Positions 33,804-43,980 of a DNA stretch of 64,000 bases are shown piece after piece. Numbering within the stretch: the first letter of the stretch is position 1; each line of letters opens with the position of its first letter. Origin of the DNA: Chelativorans sp. J32 (GTDB lineage: Bacteria > Pseudomonadota > Alphaproteobacteria > Rhizobiales > Rhizobiaceae); assembly GCF_000518985.1 (NCBI RefSeq), contig NZ_JAEQ01000003.1, forward strand, positions 124,001 through 188,000, in the 5' to 3' direction. Below the pieces are notes generated by a model that saw only the letters and a list, made by a program, of their open reading frames with translations, had not been told where the DNA came from and searched no databases. Both the position numbers and the translations under genes were made by a program.

Positions 33804-34898
33804 ATGGATCGGCGTTCATTCATAAAAAAGGCCGGACTGGCAGGCGTCGGCGTTGGAGCCAGCGCGCTCGCCACACCCGCCATCTCTCAAGGCAACCAGA
33901 CGTGGCGCATGGTTACGACCTGGCCAAAAAACTTTCCGGGCTTGGGGGTGGGGGCGCAGCGCCTTGCCGACCGCATCACCGCTGCGTCCGGAGGACGGCT
34001 TACGGTGCAGGTTTATGCGGCAGGCGAGCTTGTGCCGCCGCTCCAATCGCTGGATGCCGTAATCGACGGCTCGGCGGAGATGAGCCACGGGGCTGCCTAT
34101 TACTGGCAGAACAAGAGCCAGGGTCTTTCCTTCTTCACCGGCGTTCCCTACGGCATGACGTCGCGCGAGCTCACCGGCTGGGTGCGCTATCTCGGCGGCC
34201 AGGAGATCTGGGACGAAATCTACGATCAGTTCGGCGTACAGGGCTTCCTATCGGGCGATACCGGAACTCAGGCCGGCGGATGGTTCCGCAACGAACTCAC
34301 TGGACTTGACTCCATCAAGGGCCTGCGTTTCCGTACCCCCGGCCTTGGCGGCCAGGTATGGGAAAAGCTCGGCGCAACGGTCACCAACATGGCTGCGGGC
34401 GAAATTTTCCAGGCGCTGCAGTCGGGCACGCTCGATGCGGCAGAATTCGTCGGCCCGTATAACGATCTCGCTCTTGGCTTCTACCAGGTCTGCAAGAACT
34501 ATTACTTCCCAAGTTTCGTGGAGCCGGGGCTTGCGACCGAACTGGTCGTATCCAAGGCAAAGTATCAGGAACTGCCGGCCGACCTACAGGCGATCATTCG
34601 AGATGCCTGCCAGGCCGAATATGACGCTGTGGCGGCGGATTTCGCGGCCAATGACCCGCGTGCGCTCCAGACGCTCGTAAATGACCATGGCGTGCAGGTT
34701 CGGACATTCCCCGAAGACATCATGGAAGCCGGTGCAAAAGCATCTCAGGAGATCATCCAGAGCATGCTTGATTCGAGCGATCCACTGACCAAGAAGACGG
34801 CGGAAAGCTTCGTATCCGCCCTCAAGATCGTGCGACAGAAGACCGAAGGCACCGACGCGCTCTTCATCCAGGCACGCGAGAAGTATTTCCAGCTTTGA
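33804..34898 (+). CDS. TRAP transporter solute-binding protein (DctP family)
   Basis: A 364-residue periplasmic binding protein. The N-terminus carries a twin-arginine signal, DRRSFIKKAG, with cleavage likely after ATPAIS near residue 28. The mature protein begins with WRMVTTWPKNFPGLGVGAQRLADRI, a subgroup seen for 2-oxo-acid or monocarboxylate TRAP systems. GGGAGG lies before the ATG. The gene ends at a strong terminator. The matching permease genes are on the other strand beyond exoD, an unusual split. Confidence 0.92.
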   Translation: MDRRSFIKKAGLAGVGVGASALATPAISQGNQTWRMVTTWPKNFPGLGVGAQRLADRITAASGGRLTVQVYAAGELVPPLQSLDAVIDGSAEMSHGAAYYWQNKSQGLSFFTGVPYGMTSRELTGWVRYLGGQEIWDEIYDQFGVQGFLSGDTGTQAGGWFRNELTGLDSIKGLRFRTPGLGGQVWEKLGATVTNMAAGEIFQALQSGTLDAAEFVGPYNDLALGFYQVCKNYYFPSFVEPGLATELVVSKAKYQELPADLQAIIRDACQAEYDAVAADFAANDPRALQTLVNDHGVQVRTFPEDIMEAGAKASQEIIQSMLDSSDPLTKKTAESFVSALKIVRQKTEGTDALFIQAREKYFQL

Positions 34899-34914
34899 AT
34901 CGACTTTAGGCGTG

Positions 34915-34942
34915 AAAGCCCGGGCAACGCCCGGGCTTTTTC
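34915..34942 (+). terminator. Rho-independent terminator after TRAP binding-protein gene
   Basis: The stem AAAGCCCGGGC pairs with GCCCGGGCTTT around an AAC loop, followed by TTTTTC. It lies 17 bp after the stop and 3 bp before the convergent exoD stop, so it may partly end both transcripts, although the A-run for the minus strand is only three bases. Confidence 0.92.
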
Positions 34943-34944
34943 TT

Positions 34945-35577
34945 TCAGCCAAAAATGGAGGTGAGGCCGCGGCCGGCCACGAAAGCGGCATAAGCGAGTG
35001 CCGAAAAGTAGACGATCGTGGCGATCGTCATGCCATAGCCCGCCAGCACGAACAGGCCATCGCGTTGCGAAATGCCCACCGCAAGGAATAGGATTCCGAA
35101 GGCAGGCAGGGTGTTGGAGAAGGGCACGAGCCCGAGCGGAAACATCAAGAGCACCCCCCCAAGCAGAAGAACCAACCCGTTGAAACGGTTGATCGCCGCG
35201 CCGGCGGTAAGGCTCTCGACGCGCGGTTTGATCACCTTCTCCAGTCGAGCAACGATCTCCGATCCCTTCCGCAGGGTAGGGACGAGCTTTTCTGCGTCGA
35301 TCGGCCGGTCGGTGATTTTCTTCGGCAGCCAGGGCGCACGGTTCAGCGTGATCCCGATCGAGATCAGGATGATGGCCAACCCGAACACAGTACTTACGCC
35401 AGGAATGGAGACCGGCAGGAGAAAGGGGAGGGTGAGAAGCGCGCACAGCAAGAGCAAACCCTGTTCGCCAGTCAGCTCCACGATTTCCCTGAGCGTTACC
35501 GTGCGCCCGTCGATTGCTTCAACTGTCGCGCCGATGGTCTCGCGCAGGGACTGCGACGTGTCGCCAAACCTCATCAT
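34945..35577 (-). CDS. ExoD-family membrane protein
   Basis: A 210-residue inner-membrane protein with about four to five hydrophobic segments (about 45-85 and 135-205). The family is recognised from TGEQGLLLLCALLTLPFLLPVSIPG, INRAPWLP-like LNRAPWLPKKI and the GRGL C-terminus. In Sinorhizobium ExoD affects exopolysaccharide production and alkali tolerance; the molecular function is unclear. It separates the TRAP binding-protein gene from dctM. Confidence 0.87.
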   Translation of the reverse strand: MMRFGDTSQSLRETIGATVEAIDGRTVTLREIVELTGEQGLLLLCALLTLPFLLPVSIPGVSTVFGLAIILISIGITLNRAPWLPKKITDRPIDAEKLVPTLRKGSEIVARLEKVIKPRVESLTAGAAINRFNGLVLLLGGVLLMFPLGLVPFSNTLPAFGILFLAVGISQRDGLFVLAGYGMTIATIVYFSALAYAAFVAGRGLTSIFG

Positions 35578-35606
35578 CCAACTCCAATCCGAAACTCCGA
35601 TTCGGC

Positions 35607-36998
35607 TTAGCTATAGATCCAACGCGGCAGCCAAGTGGCAATTTCCGGAAACGTGAACATGATGGCGATGGCAACGATCTGAAGGCAGACAAAGGGAATG
35701 ATGCCTTTGTATATCATTCCGGTTGAAACGCTGGCGGGCGCCACGCCTCTTAGGTAGAAGAGCGAAAAGCCGAAAGGCGGCGTCAGGAAGCTCGTCTGCA
35801 GGTTCACGCCTACGAGGACGCCCAGCCAGAGCGGATCGACATCGAGCGCGAGCAGGATCGGCGCCGTGATCGGGATCACGATGAAGATGATCTCGAACGT
35901 ATCCAGGATGAAGCCCAGCAGGAACATGATGAACATCACCACCGCCACGGCTGCAAGCTGACCGCCTGGAAGGCTGGTCAAGAATTCGTGGACGAGATTG
36001 TCGCCGCCCATCAGCCGGAACACGATCGAGAAGACGGACGCGCCGAGCAGGATGACAAAGACCATGGAGGTGATTGCCGCAGTGGAGATGACCGCTTCCC
36101 GGAGGACACGGAAGGAAAGGCGCCACCGGAATGCAGCCAGGACCATCGCTCCGACCGCGCCTACCGAGGCCGCTTCCGTGGCCGTCGCGACGCCGCCCAG
36201 GATCGAGCCGAGCACCGCAATGATCAGGATGAGCGGAGGCACGAGCGCGATGATGATTTCCTTGAAGAGATCCTTCTTCTCTTCAGGAGGAACGGGTGTG
36301 GCAGGGCAGGATTCAGGCTGAAAGATCGCCTTGAAGATCATCCAGGAAAGATAAAGCCCGACAAGCAGGAGACCGGGCAGGATCGCACCCGCGAAAAGGT
36401 CGCCGACCGAAACGGGTGAAGGCGCGAAATTGCCCTTCGCCATCTGCACCTGAGCATTGATGCCTGCCAGCATGTCTCCCATGAAGATGAGAACGGTGGA
36501 CGGCGGAATGATCTGGCCCAGGGTTCCCGAGGCGCAGATCACGCCTGAAGCAAGCTTGGGATCGTAACCTGCCCGCAGCATCGCAGGAAGAGAAATGAGG
36601 CCCATGGTGACGACCGTGGCGCCGACGACGCCCGTGGAGGCGGCAAGGAGCGCGCCCACGACGATGACCGAGATGCCGAGGCCTCCGCGAAGGTTGCCGA
36701 AGAGCTTGCCCATGGTGAGCAGCAATTGCTCCGCAATCTTCGAACGCTCGAGGATGACGCCCATGAAGATGAAGAGCGGGACAGCAACCAGCACTTCATT
36801 GGTCATGAAGCCCGCATAACGCGGTGGCAGGCTGCCGAGATTCGAGGGATCGAACACGCCGAAGAACATGCCGACCACGCCGAAGAGGAGCGACACGCCG
36901 GCCAGCGTGAATGCCACCGGAAAGCCCAGCATGAGGAAGCCGATGATGCCGAAGAACATCAGGCCGGAGAGGATTTCGCCGATCAGCTTCGGGTCCAT
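35607..36998 (-). CDS. TRAP transporter large permease (DctM)
   Basis: A 463-residue inner-membrane protein with about twelve hydrophobic segments, the sodium-coupled transport channel of a TRAP system. Family patterns include FIFMGVILERSKIAEQLL, STGVVGATVVTMGLISLPAML and SGTLGQIIPPSTVLI. The start overlaps the dctQ stop by one base (TGATG read on the minus strand). With DctQ and the binding protein at 33804 it should form one transporter for an organic acid. Confidence 0.95.
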   Translation of the reverse strand: MDPKLIGEILSGLMFFGIIGFLMLGFPVAFTLAGVSLLFGVVGMFFGVFDPSNLGSLPPRYAGFMTNEVLVAVPLFIFMGVILERSKIAEQLLLTMGKLFGNLRGGLGISVIVVGALLAASTGVVGATVVTMGLISLPAMLRAGYDPKLASGVICASGTLGQIIPPSTVLIFMGDMLAGINAQVQMAKGNFAPSPVSVGDLFAGAILPGLLLVGLYLSWMIFKAIFQPESCPATPVPPEEKKDLFKEIIIALVPPLILIIAVLGSILGGVATATEAASVGAVGAMVLAAFRWRLSFRVLREAVISTAAITSMVFVILLGASVFSIVFRLMGGDNLVHEFLTSLPGGQLAAVAVVMFIMFLLGFILDTFEIIFIVIPITAPILLALDVDPLWLGVLVGVNLQTSFLTPPFGFSLFYLRGVAPASVSTGMIYKGIIPFVCLQIVAIAIMFTFPEIATWLPRWIYS

Positions 36999-37555
36999 CA
37001 GTGCGCGCTCCCGTCACTTTCATAACGCAGCCTTTGTGGCAGCAATTGCTCGGCGCCGCCGAGAACCAGAATGCTCCGCAGGGCCATGGATATGCCCTGG
37101 AGCGCGACGAGCCCCGCGAAGACAAGAATGAAGCTCTTCAGGATAAAGAGGCCAGGCATTCCGCCGGGGTTCGCCGAGCCTTCATGGATGCGCCAGGACC
37201 GGGCGACGAAAGGCCAGCCATAGCGGTAAACGACCCAGCAGAAGGGAAGGAGGAAGACAACCACACCGATCAGGTCCACGATCGCCTTGTTTCGCGTGGA
37301 AGCGGGTCGATAGAAGATATCGACCCGGACATGGTCGTTGCGCAGCAACGCGAAGCCGGCAACCGCCGTAAACATTGCCCCGTTCAGCCAAACATACAGA
37401 TCCTGCATCCACACGAAGCTGACGGAGAAAACATAGCGCTGCACCACCACAGTGAAGCAGACGAGCACGATGGCCAAGGATAGCCACGAGAATATCTGGC
37501 CGACCGCAGAGTTGAATGCGCTGATCGCGCGGACGACAAGGGCTATTATTCGCAC
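36998..37555 (-). CDS. TRAP transporter small permease (DctQ)
   Basis: A 185-residue inner-membrane protein with four hydrophobic segments. Its family feature is VWMQDLYVWLNGAMFTAVAGFALLRNDHVRVDIFY. I chose the GTG at 37555 because GGAGG is seven bases upstream; the frame is open to an ATG at 37630 but those 25 residues look unlike the family. It is translationally coupled to dctM. Confidence 0.92.
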   Translation of the reverse strand: MRIIALVVRAISAFNSAVGQIFSWLSLAIVLVCFTVVVQRYVFSVSFVWMQDLYVWLNGAMFTAVAGFALLRNDHVRVDIFYRPASTRNKAIVDLIGVVVFLLPFCWVVYRYGWPFVARSWRIHEGSANPGGMPGLFILKSFILVFAGLVALQGISMALRSILVLGGAEQLLPQRLRYESDGSAH

Positions 37556-37979
37556 GGTCGAACCTCCCCCTAAGACGCGCGGGCGCCTCGTTCGATCATT
37601 GATTCCATTGTCACTCCCGATGCCCTTCAAGGTTGAGGGCGGAAATTGCGGCGCTTCTGTCGCCGTTTTTGTTTTTCGAGGGGTTCTTAGCAGTTTTGCA
37701 CCATCGAAAAAAGCCAGAGCGTTGTATTTACGGGAGGAAAGAAGGCGGTCCCGCGTCTCCGCGACCTGGAAGCGCCTTGAATTTGCTTATTAAATCGTGC
37801 GCCAAACGCCGCTCGTGCCTAATAAAATGTCGTGGGCAGAGGGGCCGCCGATATAGCTGTTGCTCTTTTCGCGGGGGTTTCGATTTTACTTGGTCAAACC
37901 GCAGGTGAAATCTATCTTACCGTGTAGCCGGGTTGGGTCTCAACCCCGGCTGGGGCTTGCCACAGCGGAGGAACTTGGC
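37556..37979. other. Divergent promoter region, 424 bp, no gene
   Basis: The region between dctQ (minus strand) and the indolepyruvate oxidoreductase gene (plus strand) contains no coding stretch that I can support. Around 37650-37860 it is AT-richer, which fits promoters in both directions, but no clear operator dyad or RNA fold is visible. Confidence 0.5.
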
Positions 37980-40900
37980 ATGACGCTCCACGAGGTGTCG
38001 CTCGGCGACAAATACGATCTCACGAAGGAGCGGATCTTCGTATCCGGCGCGCAGGCGATCGTGCGCATGCTTCTGATGCAAAGGGAGCGGGATCGTCTGG
38101 CAGGTCTCAGCACTGCCGGCTTCGTCTCCGGATATCGCGGCTCGCCGGTGGCGGGTATAGACCACCAGATGTGGAAAGCAGCCAAGGAGCTCTCCGCCGC
38201 GAATATCGTCTTCCAACCCGGTCTCAACGAGGAGTTGGCTGCGACCGCTTGCTGGGGCTCTCAGCAGACGGAACTGCTGGGCGAAGGCAAATATGATGGC
38301 GTCTTTGCCCTCTGGTATGGCAAGGGCCCTGGCGTGGACCGCACCGGAGACGTGTTCCGGCACGCCAATATGGCTGGAACGTCGAAGCATGGCGGCGTGC
38401 TGGCATTGATGGGCGACGATCACGCGGCCGAATCCTCCACGGTCGCGCATCAGAGCGAATTCGCTTTCGTCGATACGATGATCCCGATCCTCAACCCGGC
38501 TGGCGTGCAGGAACTGATCGACTACGGCCTTTATGGCTACGCCTTGTCACGTTTCGCCGGGACTTGGGCCGCGATCAAGTGCGTGAAGGACAATATCGAG
38601 TCGACCGCTTCCGTCGATGTTGCGCTGGAGCGGATCAACGTCGTTGTTCCTGAATTCGAGATGCCGCCTACGGGGCTCAATATCCGACATGAGGTCAACC
38701 AGCTTGGGCAGGAAGAGCGGCTGCATGACTATAAACGCGCCGCGGCTGCGGCTTTCGTCCGGGCAAACGGGCTCAATCGAATCGTTTATTCCGGCGGTCC
38801 CAATGCCAAGCTCGGCATTGTCACCATCGGAACCAGCTATCTCGATACGAGGCAGGCGCTCGACGATCTCGGCATAGATGAGAGGCGCGCGGCGGCACTT
38901 GGCATTCGCCTGTATAAGGTGGCCTGCCCATGGCCTTTCGACTACGAGCACATGGCCGATTTCGTTCGTGGGCTCGAAATGGTGATGGTCGTCGAGGAGA
39001 AGCGCTCGCTGCTGGAACTGCAGTTGCGCGAGAATCTCTACGGAACGGCAAATCATCCGGTCATCATCGGCAAGAAGGACGAGCGGGGGCAGCAGCTTTT
39101 CCCGGTAAAGGGCGCGCTCGACCCCAACGAGATAGCGATTGCGATCGGTGAGAGAATCCTGCGGGTCGTTGGCCCTTCGGAGGAGATCTCCCGTCGGGTA
39201 GCCGATCTTCGCCAATTCCAGGCGAGGCTCGCCGACACCAAGGATGTGGCTACCCGCGTGCCGTATTTCTGCTCGGGATGTCCGCACAACAGTTCAACAA
39301 GGGTGCCCGAAGGCTCGATCGCGGGCGGAGGTATCGGCTGCCATTTCATGGCCCTATGGATGGACCGGGGCACGATCGGTTTCACAGCCATGGGCGGCGA
39401 GGGCGCACAGTGGATCGGCCAAGCGCCCTTCTCCAAGCGCGAGCACTTTTTCCAGAATCTTGGCGACGGCACTTTCAACCATTCCGGCTCGCTGGCGATC
39501 CGTTTCGCGATCGCGAGCGGCGCGAACATGACCTACAAGATCCTCTACAACGATGCGGTGGCCATGACGGGAGGCCAGCCGCACGAAGGCGGCCTCAACC
39601 TGGCGCAGATTGCCGACGAGGTGCGGGCGATGCGGGTGAGGCGCATCGCCGTCGTGAGCGACGATCCGGAAAAATATCGCGGGGTGGTCCGCTTCCCGGC
39701 CGGTACATCGGTGCACCATCGCGACGATCTAGACCAGGTGCAGCGCGACCTGCGTGAGGTGAAAGGCGTTTCCGTCCTCATTTATGACCAGACCTGCGCG
39801 GCCGAAAAGCGGCGGCGGCGTAAGCGGGGAGCCTATCCCGACCCGGACCGGCGGGTGATCATCAACGAGCTGGTCTGTGAAGGCTGCGGGGATTGCGGGG
39901 TGAAATCCAACTGCGTCTCCGTGCAGCCGGTGGAAACCGAGTTTGGGCGCAAGCGGCGCATCGATCAATCGAGCTGCAACAAGGATTTTTCGTGCCTCAA
40001 TGGCTTCTGCCCCTCCTTTGTCACCGTTCACGGCGCAAAGCTGAAGAAGATCGAAGGCGTCGCCGGAGAGACGGATCCACTGGAAGGCCTTCCCGAACCT
40101 GAGCTTTTCCCGCTCGATCGCGGCTGGTCGGGAATCGTGGACGGCATCGGTGGCACGGGCGTGGTAACGATCGGAGCCATCCTCGGGATGGCTGCGCATC
40201 TGGAAGGGAAAGGTGCCGGCATCATCGATATGGCGGGCCTTGCCCAGAAGGGCGGAGCTGTATTCTCGCACCTGCGGATCGCCCGCACGCCGGCCGACAT
40301 CAGTTCCATCCATGTCTCGGCAGGCCGCGCCGATCTGGTGCTGGGTTGCGATCTCGTCGTCTCCGGTTCGCGGAAGGTGCTCGCCACGGTGCGCGAGGGA
40401 CACACGCTGTTTCTCGCCAATACGGCGGAGGTAATGCCAGGCGACTTCGCGCGCTCGGCCGATTTCTCTCTGCCCGTCGAACGATTGAAGCGCGCCGTCC
40501 GCAAGGCCACTGGCGAAGAGAGGGCCCATTTCTTCGACGCGACGCATACCGCCACGGCACTTTTCGGCAACTCGCTCGGCACCAATATGTTCATGCTCGG
40601 CATGGCCTACCAGAAGGGTGGGCTGCCGGTCTCTGCGGAGGCGATCGAGAAAGCGATTCGAATGAACGGGCAGGCGGTGGGCATGAATATCGCCGCATTC
40701 CGCTGGGGACGCCGCGCAGCACATCAACCGGATTTCGTTCGCGATCTGGTGGCACGCTCGGCGCAACCCGCGAGCCAGCCCATCTCGCGCACACTGGACG
40801 AGATCATAGAGCGCCGCGCACAGTTCCTCACCGCCTATCAGGACGAAGCCTATGCGGAACGCTACCGCAGCCGCATCGCCAGGCTTCGAGCAGCGGAGGA

Positions 40901-41453
40901 AAAGGTGGCTCCCGGTTCCACCGCGGTGACGGAAGCAGCCGCACGCAACCTGTTCAAGCTGATGGCCGTGAAGGATGAGTATGAAGTGGCGCGGCTATAT
41001 ACGGACGGTGCATTCCAGCGGCAGCTGGCCAACGAGTTCGAGAGTTTTGACAAGCTCGAATTCCATCTTGCCCCGCCCATGTTTGCGCGCCGCGATTCGC
41101 AGGGAAATTTGAAGAAGGCGCGTTATGGGCAGTGGATGCTGAAGGCTTTCGGTGTTCTCACGCGATTCAAGCGGCTGCGTGGCACGCCCTTCGACCCCTT
41201 CGGCCTCACGGCGGAAAGGCGGATGGAGCGCCGGCTTCTGAAGCAATATGAATCAGATCTCGACCGCATCGAGAACTCGCTTGCGCCAGATAGGATCGAG
41301 GCGGCTGCCGCGCTTGCGATGGTGCCCGCTCTGATGCGCGGTTTCGGCCATGTGAAAGAGGCCAATGTGGGCAAGGCGGAGGAAGAGCGTGCGAGGCTGA
41401 TCGAAAGATTTGAGAAAACCGATCCTGACCCCCTCCTGCAGGCCGCCGAATGA
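37980..41453 (+). CDS. Fused indolepyruvate ferredoxin oxidoreductase
   Basis: A 1157-residue cytoplasmic thiamine-diphosphate enzyme that turns aryl-2-oxo acids such as indolepyruvate into acyl-CoA. Residues 1 to about 420 hold the pyrimidine-binding and transketolase-like domains. The diphosphate-binding part follows, with GGEGAQWIGQ near 470 and LYNDAVAMTGGQPH near 520. A cysteine motif CEGCGDCGVKSNC lies near 632-644, with more cysteines in CNKDFSCLNGFC. The gamma-type domain (GIGGTGVVTIGAIL) starts near 721. The ATG at 37980 has GGAGGAA upstream. Anaerobe enzymes have separate IorA and IorB; this single-chain form is typical of aerobic proteobacteria and helps degrade aromatic amino acids. 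Confidence 0.93.
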   Translation: MTLHEVSLGDKYDLTKERIFVSGAQAIVRMLLMQRERDRLAGLSTAGFVSGYRGSPVAGIDHQMWKAAKELSAANIVFQPGLNEELAATACWGSQQTELLGEGKYDGVFALWYGKGPGVDRTGDVFRHANMAGTSKHGGVLALMGDDHAAESSTVAHQSEFAFVDTMIPILNPAGVQELIDYGLYGYALSRFAGTWAAIKCVKDNIESTASVDVALERINVVVPEFEMPPTGLNIRHEVNQLGQEERLHDYKRAAAAAFVRANGLNRIVYSGGPNAKLGIVTIGTSYLDTRQALDDLGIDERRAAALGIRLYKVACPWPFDYEHMADFVRGLEMVMVVEEKRSLLELQLRENLYGTANHPVIIGKKDERGQQLFPVKGALDPNEIAIAIGERILRVVGPSEEISRRVADLRQFQARLADTKDVATRVPYFCSGCPHNSSTRVPEGSIAGGGIGCHFMALWMDRGTIGFTAMGGEGAQWIGQAPFSKREHFFQNLGDGTFNHSGSLAIRFAIASGANMTYKILYNDAVAMTGGQPHEGGLNLAQIADEVRAMRVRRIAVVSDDPEKYRGVVRFPAGTSVHHRDDLDQVQRDLREVKGVSVLIYDQTCAAEKRRRRKRGAYPDPDRRVIINELVCEGCGDCGVKSNCVSVQPVETEFGRKRRIDQSSCNKDFSCLNGFCPSFVTVHGAKLKKIEGVAGETDPLEGLPEPELFPLDRGWSGIVDGIGGTGVVTIGAILGMAAHLEGKGAGIIDMAGLAQKGGAVFSHLRIARTPADISSIHVSAGRADLVLGCDLVVSGSRKVLATVREGHTLFLANTAEVMPGDFARSADFSLPVERLKRAVRKATGEERAHFFDATHTATALFGNSLGTNMFMLGMAYQKGGLPVSAEAIEKAIRMNGQAVGMNIAAFRWGRRAAHQPDFVRDLVARSAQPASQPISRTLDEIIERRAQFLTAYQDEAYAERYRSRIARLRAAEEKVAPGSTAVTEAAARNLFKLMAVKDEYEVARLYTDGAFQRQLANEFESFDKLEFHLAPPMFARRDSQGNLKKARYGQWMLKAFGVLTRFKRLRGTPFDPFGLTAERRMERRLLKQYESDLDRIENSLAPDRIEAAAALAMVPALMRGFGHVKEANVGKAEEERARLIERFEKTDPDPLLQAAE

Positions 41454-41546
41454 GGTATATGAACTTAGTGTAAATATACGGTTTCGAGCGGATAATTTTT
41501 TTTTAAGCTCGCGTAGCCATAATCGTGTCGCGGAGCGGGAGAATTT

Positions 41547-43856
41547 ATGGCCAAGCGTGCAAGTGACATCCCGGAGGACGTCTACGTCCAGTTCGTCCGG
41601 TCGTTGTTCGAGAGCAGAAACATGCTGCTCATCGGTGCCATCTGCCATATGCTCGTCGCGCTTATGGCCTATGTGCGGACCGGCCGTCTGCTCTTTGCTA
41701 TCGTGGCCTTCATGTTGCTCGCGGTCGGGTTCTGGCGTTTCGCCGGGCTGAGGCCGGGTAAGGAAGAACTCGATAAGCTCGACCTTGAGAAGGCCCAGAA
41801 ATGGGAGGCCACCTATGTGGCGAAGGGCGGCTTCCAGGGCCTCCTGCTTGGTTTTTTCGCTTTCGCCTCCATCTATCTCTACCCGGATCAGTTCGCCGAA
41901 CTGGGCGCGCTTGCCATCAATCTTGCCTCACTGGTGACGGTTGTCGGCCGCAATTACGGCTCCGCGCGCATGGTGGCGGTGTTCACCACCACCATGATGG
42001 GACCGATCATGGCAGGTCTCGTGCTGCGTGCCGAACTGCCCTACGTCGTGCTCGGACTGCTTGTTCTACCATTCGGCTATATTGTAGTGAGGAGTGCGGA
42101 CGAGGTTCGAAAAATCCTCGCACGGGCAGTGGAAGAAGGCCGGAAGGCCGACGAGCTCGCCCGGCGGTTCGACCGAGCACTGAACACGATGTCTCATGGC
42201 CTGGTGATGTTCAGCCCGCAAGGCCGCGTCGTGGTTGCCAACGCGCAAGCCGCGGAATTCCTGGGTTTCCAGTCCTCTCAGCAGTTTCTTGGTCGAACGC
42301 TCGACGCTCTTCTCAGGCGCGGTTTGGCCGGCAATCTCCTGAGCCGGAAGGACTTCGACTATGCGCGCGCCCAGCTGAAGCGGGCGCTCAGTAAAGGGCA
42401 GGGCAGGAAGGTTCTTCTAGAGCTTACGGATGGGCGCCACATCGAATTCTCCGCAAGAGAAGGGCGCGAAGAACTCCGCGTCCTTACTTTCGAAGAGGTG
42501 ACGCAGCGCGTCGAGGCCGAGGCCAAGATCCGTCACATGGCGCGGTATGACAGCCTGACGAACCTTCCGAATCGCGCCTATTTCCAGGAACTGGTGCGTG
42601 AGTTCATGGCGACCGGCGATGAGAACCGGCTTTGCGGCCTCGCCGTGATGGATCTCGACGACTTCAAAACGATCAACGACACGCTCGGGCATCCCGTGGG
42701 CGACGGGCTGATCTATGCGGTGGCCGAACGGCTGGTGGAGTTCGAGACCGAAAGGGTGAAGATCGGCCGCTTTGGCGGCGACGAATTCATGGTCTATTTC
42801 GACCGCGTCGAAGACGAGGCGGACTTCGCCAACCAGTTCGGCGTGATCTTCAGCGCGCTGCAGGGTGAGGTAGACATTGCCGGGCACGTGTTGCGTATCC
42901 AGGCAAGCGGTGGCGCAGTGGTTATACCTGTCCGCGACGGCGATCTCGACATGATCACGGTCAAGGCAGACCTGGCACTTTATCACGCGAAGGAGCAGGG
43001 CAAGAACTGCTGGAAGCTTTTCGAAGCCGATATGGATGCTGCCTTCCGCAACAGGCAGGTCATGAAGTCGGAACTGCGCAGTGCTATCCAGGCAAAGAAC
43101 CTGCGCGTGGTTTACCAGCCCATCGTGGATGTGAGCACGATGCGCATCTCCGATTGCGAAGCATTGTGCAGGTGGGACCACCCGGAACTCGGGCCGGTAT
43201 CTCCCGCGGTGTTCATACCGCTCGCGGAAGAAATGGGCCTGATTTCGGAAATCAGTGCCTTCGTACTGGAAGCCGCGTGCCAGGAATGCATGAACTGGCC
43301 CGAGCATATCGGCGTGTCCGTCAATCTTTCGGCCAAGGATTTTCAGAGCGGGGCGGTGATCGACAAGGTTCGGGAAACGTTGGTCAACACGGGGATCGCC
43401 CCCGAACGCCTGGAAATCGAGGTCACCGAAACCGCGCTCCTATATGACCGGGATTCCACCCGCCTCTATATCGAGGGGCTGAAGGAACTCGGAATCCGCA
43501 TAGCCCTTGATGATTTCGGCACCGGCTATTCAAGCTTGAGTTATCTGCACACTCTTCCGCTCGACCGCGTCAAGATCGACGGAAGCTTCCTGCATGACGT
43601 GACGACAAACCCGCGGTCGCACAAGCTGCTGAAGAGCGTCATACAGCTTTCCCGCGGCCTGGGGCTCGAGGTGACGGTGGAGGGGGTGGAGACGTTCGAA
43701 CAACTCAAGCTGCTCGAGACCTCGGTCAAGCCTGACAGGGTGCAAGGCTTCCTTTTCGGTTCAGCTCTATCGGCTTCGGGCATCAAGACCATGTCCGATG
43801 CTGCATGGTCTGCCGAAGGCGGGAACTTTCGACGCGACAGAAGCTTGCAGCATTGA
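41547..43856 (+). CDS. Membrane PAS-GGDEF-EAL cyclic-di-GMP protein
   Basis: A 769-residue signalling protein. Hydrophobic segments cover about residues 25-175, followed by a PAS-like domain (about 200-320, RFDRALNTMSHGLVMF). The GGDEF domain has an intact FGGDEF near residue 408, and the EAL domain begins with CEALCRW near 537 and keeps DDFGTGYSSL. Both catalytic motifs look complete, so it may make or break cyclic-di-GMP; which activity dominates cannot be told. The next gene encodes a FeeM/LuxI-fold acyltransferase, a possible co-signalling partner. Confidence 0.95.
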   Translation: MAKRASDIPEDVYVQFVRSLFESRNMLLIGAICHMLVALMAYVRTGRLLFAIVAFMLLAVGFWRFAGLRPGKEELDKLDLEKAQKWEATYVAKGGFQGLLLGFFAFASIYLYPDQFAELGALAINLASLVTVVGRNYGSARMVAVFTTTMMGPIMAGLVLRAELPYVVLGLLVLPFGYIVVRSADEVRKILARAVEEGRKADELARRFDRALNTMSHGLVMFSPQGRVVVANAQAAEFLGFQSSQQFLGRTLDALLRRGLAGNLLSRKDFDYARAQLKRALSKGQGRKVLLELTDGRHIEFSAREGREELRVLTFEEVTQRVEAEAKIRHMARYDSLTNLPNRAYFQELVREFMATGDENRLCGLAVMDLDDFKTINDTLGHPVGDGLIYAVAERLVEFETERVKIGRFGGDEFMVYFDRVEDEADFANQFGVIFSALQGEVDIAGHVLRIQASGGAVVIPVRDGDLDMITVKADLALYHAKEQGKNCWKLFEADMDAAFRNRQVMKSELRSAIQAKNLRVVYQPIVDVSTMRISDCEALCRWDHPELGPVSPAVFIPLAEEMGLISEISAFVLEAACQECMNWPEHIGVSVNLSAKDFQSGAVIDKVRETLVNTGIAPERLEIEVTETALLYDRDSTRLYIEGLKELGIRIALDDFGTGYSSLSYLHTLPLDRVKIDGSFLHDVTTNPRSHKLLKSVIQLSRGLGLEVTVEGVETFEQLKLLETSVKPDRVQGFLFGSALSASGIKTMSDAAWSAEGGNFRRDRSLQH

Positions 43857-43980
43857 GCGGAACGTTTGAGGTCTAGAACCTCGCGTTAAGGTTAACAGAA
43901 GGTAAATATGAATCTTTCAATTTTTCACTTTCCCCGTATAGGATTGAAAGGTTACTCCTAATCTGGAGATGGGGGCTTTC

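Noticed and set aside
43914-43926. CTTTCAATTTTTC upstream of the FeeM-like gene, close to the purine motif
   Set aside because: It lacks one A and the GA at the front. The gene has no link with purine metabolism and the region is simply AT-rich.
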